Assembly: GCA_023439545.1 (NCBI GenBank)
Contig: JAEXNT010000055.1
Location: 1 to 64,000 of the forward strand
Direction: 5' to 3'
Length of the DNA: 64,000 nt
Source: Bacillota bacterium
GTDB lineage: Bacteria > Bacillota > Clostridia > Acetivibrionales > DTU013
A program made the position numbers and the translations under genes. Every line of letters starts with the position of its first letter. Positions within the stretch are counted from its first letter, which is position 1. The notes under the pieces are model-generated. The model had not been told where the DNA came from, ran no database searches, and worked only from the letters and a program-made list of their open reading frames with translations. Below are positions 63,418 through 64,000 of this stretch, in pieces.

Positions 63418-64000
63418 TTATACCTTCCTGCATTTCTCAATTGCATTTTCCAAAATGTCAAAACCGGCTTCCAATTGGGCGTCAGTAACGACCAACGGGC
63501 ACAAAAATCTTACGACATTCCCATATGTACCTGCACCTTCAATAATCAGGCCATTTGCCGCACACTCCGAAACCAGCCGGCTTACTATCTCCCCATTGGG
63601 TTCCATGGACTCCTTATCTCTGACGAATTCAATACCGAGCATGGCGCCAATTCCTCGCACATCTCCAACTTCTTCGTACCTTTCCTTCCATGAACCGAAC
63701 CGATCCATGCACATAGCAGATATTTTCATTGCCCTGTCGCATAGATTATCCCTCTCGATAATGTCGATCACCTTAAGAGCTGAGGAACATGCAAGCGGAT
63801 TGCCGCTGTAGGTCCCGCCAATGGTTCCGGGCCGGACGGCGGCAAATATTTCAGTCCTGGCAGTGACAGCAGAAAGAGGCACTCCTCCGGCAATCGATTT
63901 TGCCGTAGTAATGATATCCGGAGCACAACCCGCCTGGGCCCAGTAGTCTGATACGAACCACCTGCCGGATCGGCCGAAGCCGCATTGGACTTCATCAGCT
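63418..64000 (-). CDS. gabT: 4-aminobutyrate-type aminotransferase (partial, 5' end outside window)
   Basis: C-terminal 193 residues of a class III aminotransferase, N-terminus beyond base 64000. ADEVQCGFGRSGRWFV has the cofactor Asp, APDIITTAKSIAGGVPL the PLP Lys, and GTYSGNPLACSSALKVID the family motif; C-terminal GIGAMLGIEFVRD. GabT fits the putrescine pathway: 4-aminobutyrate to succinate semialdehyde. Other class III enzymes (diaminobutyrate, ornithine) are possible. Confidence 0.75.
   Translation of the reverse strand, partial: ADEVQCGFGRSGRWFVSDYWAQAGCAPDIITTAKSIAGGVPLSAVTARTEIFAAVRPGTIGGTYSGNPLACSSALKVIDIIERDNLCDRAMKISAMCMDRFGSWKERYEEVGDVRGIGAMLGIEFVRDKESMEPNGEIVSRLVSECAANGLIIEGAGTYGNVVRFLCPLVVTDAQLEAGFDILENAIEKCRKV

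Overview
The window looks like chromosomal DNA of an anaerobic, endospore-forming Firmicute of the class Clostridia. The evidence is two T-box-controlled threonyl-tRNA synthetases, GerM- and DacF-like proteins, strong AGGAGG-type ribosome binding sites with frequent TTG/GTG starts, and intrinsic terminators. I cannot name the species. No complete transposase, integrase or prophage is visible, but the left third carries several gene remnants (AraC, TetR, alpha/beta hydrolase), which marks it as a region of turnover.

Layout. 1-3.7 kb: a glycopeptide-resistance operon vanH-vanA-type ligase-vanX followed by murF (cut by the window edge), with no vanRS pair beside it. 3.7-4.5 kb: a stand-alone single-strand-binding protein under a 47-bp near-perfect palindrome, and an AraC remnant. 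4.5-12.4 kb: complete kdpFABCDE potassium uptake operon. 12.4-13.1 kb: leader region plus two truncated genes. 13.1-16.5 kb: response regulator, ABC ATPase, ABC permease and histidine kinase, arranged like peptide-antibiotic sensing/immunity modules. 16.9-18.6 kb: CPBP protease and MerR regulator. 18.8-19.2 kb: a candidate structured RNA and tRNA-Ala(GGC), sharing a 22-bp 3' end. 19.3-20.7 kb: folA and thyA. 20.9-25.5 kb: two tandem thrS genes, each with a T-box; the proteins look mosaic. 25.6-27.1 kb: putP.

27.4-28.5 kb: Gfo/Idh/MocA oxidoreductase. 28.6-31.8 kb: a SecA2-like ATPase between unrecognised small proteins. 32-41.2 kb: gerM, comEA, dacF-type carboxypeptidase, acyl-CoA ligase, leuS, rsfS and two half-size TauE/SafE transporters. 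41.3-45.2 kb: TetR with a 32-bp palindromic operator, and an HlyD/ABC efflux system. 45.2-52.1 kb: an unusual divergent acyl-chemistry cluster with two condensation-like acyltransferases, phosphotransferase, thioesterase, small helical protein, carrier protein, ketosynthase III and SDR reductase. This is my best candidate for an undescribed pathway.

52.4-55.9 kb: DUF2207 protein and LemA, then a GGFPGGGP-repeat protein. 56-64 kb: putrescine uptake (potABCD) with a PII-like protein and three enzymes (aminotransferase, aldehyde dehydrogenase, a second aminotransferase cut by the edge) that would take putrescine through 4-aminobutyrate to succinate semialdehyde.
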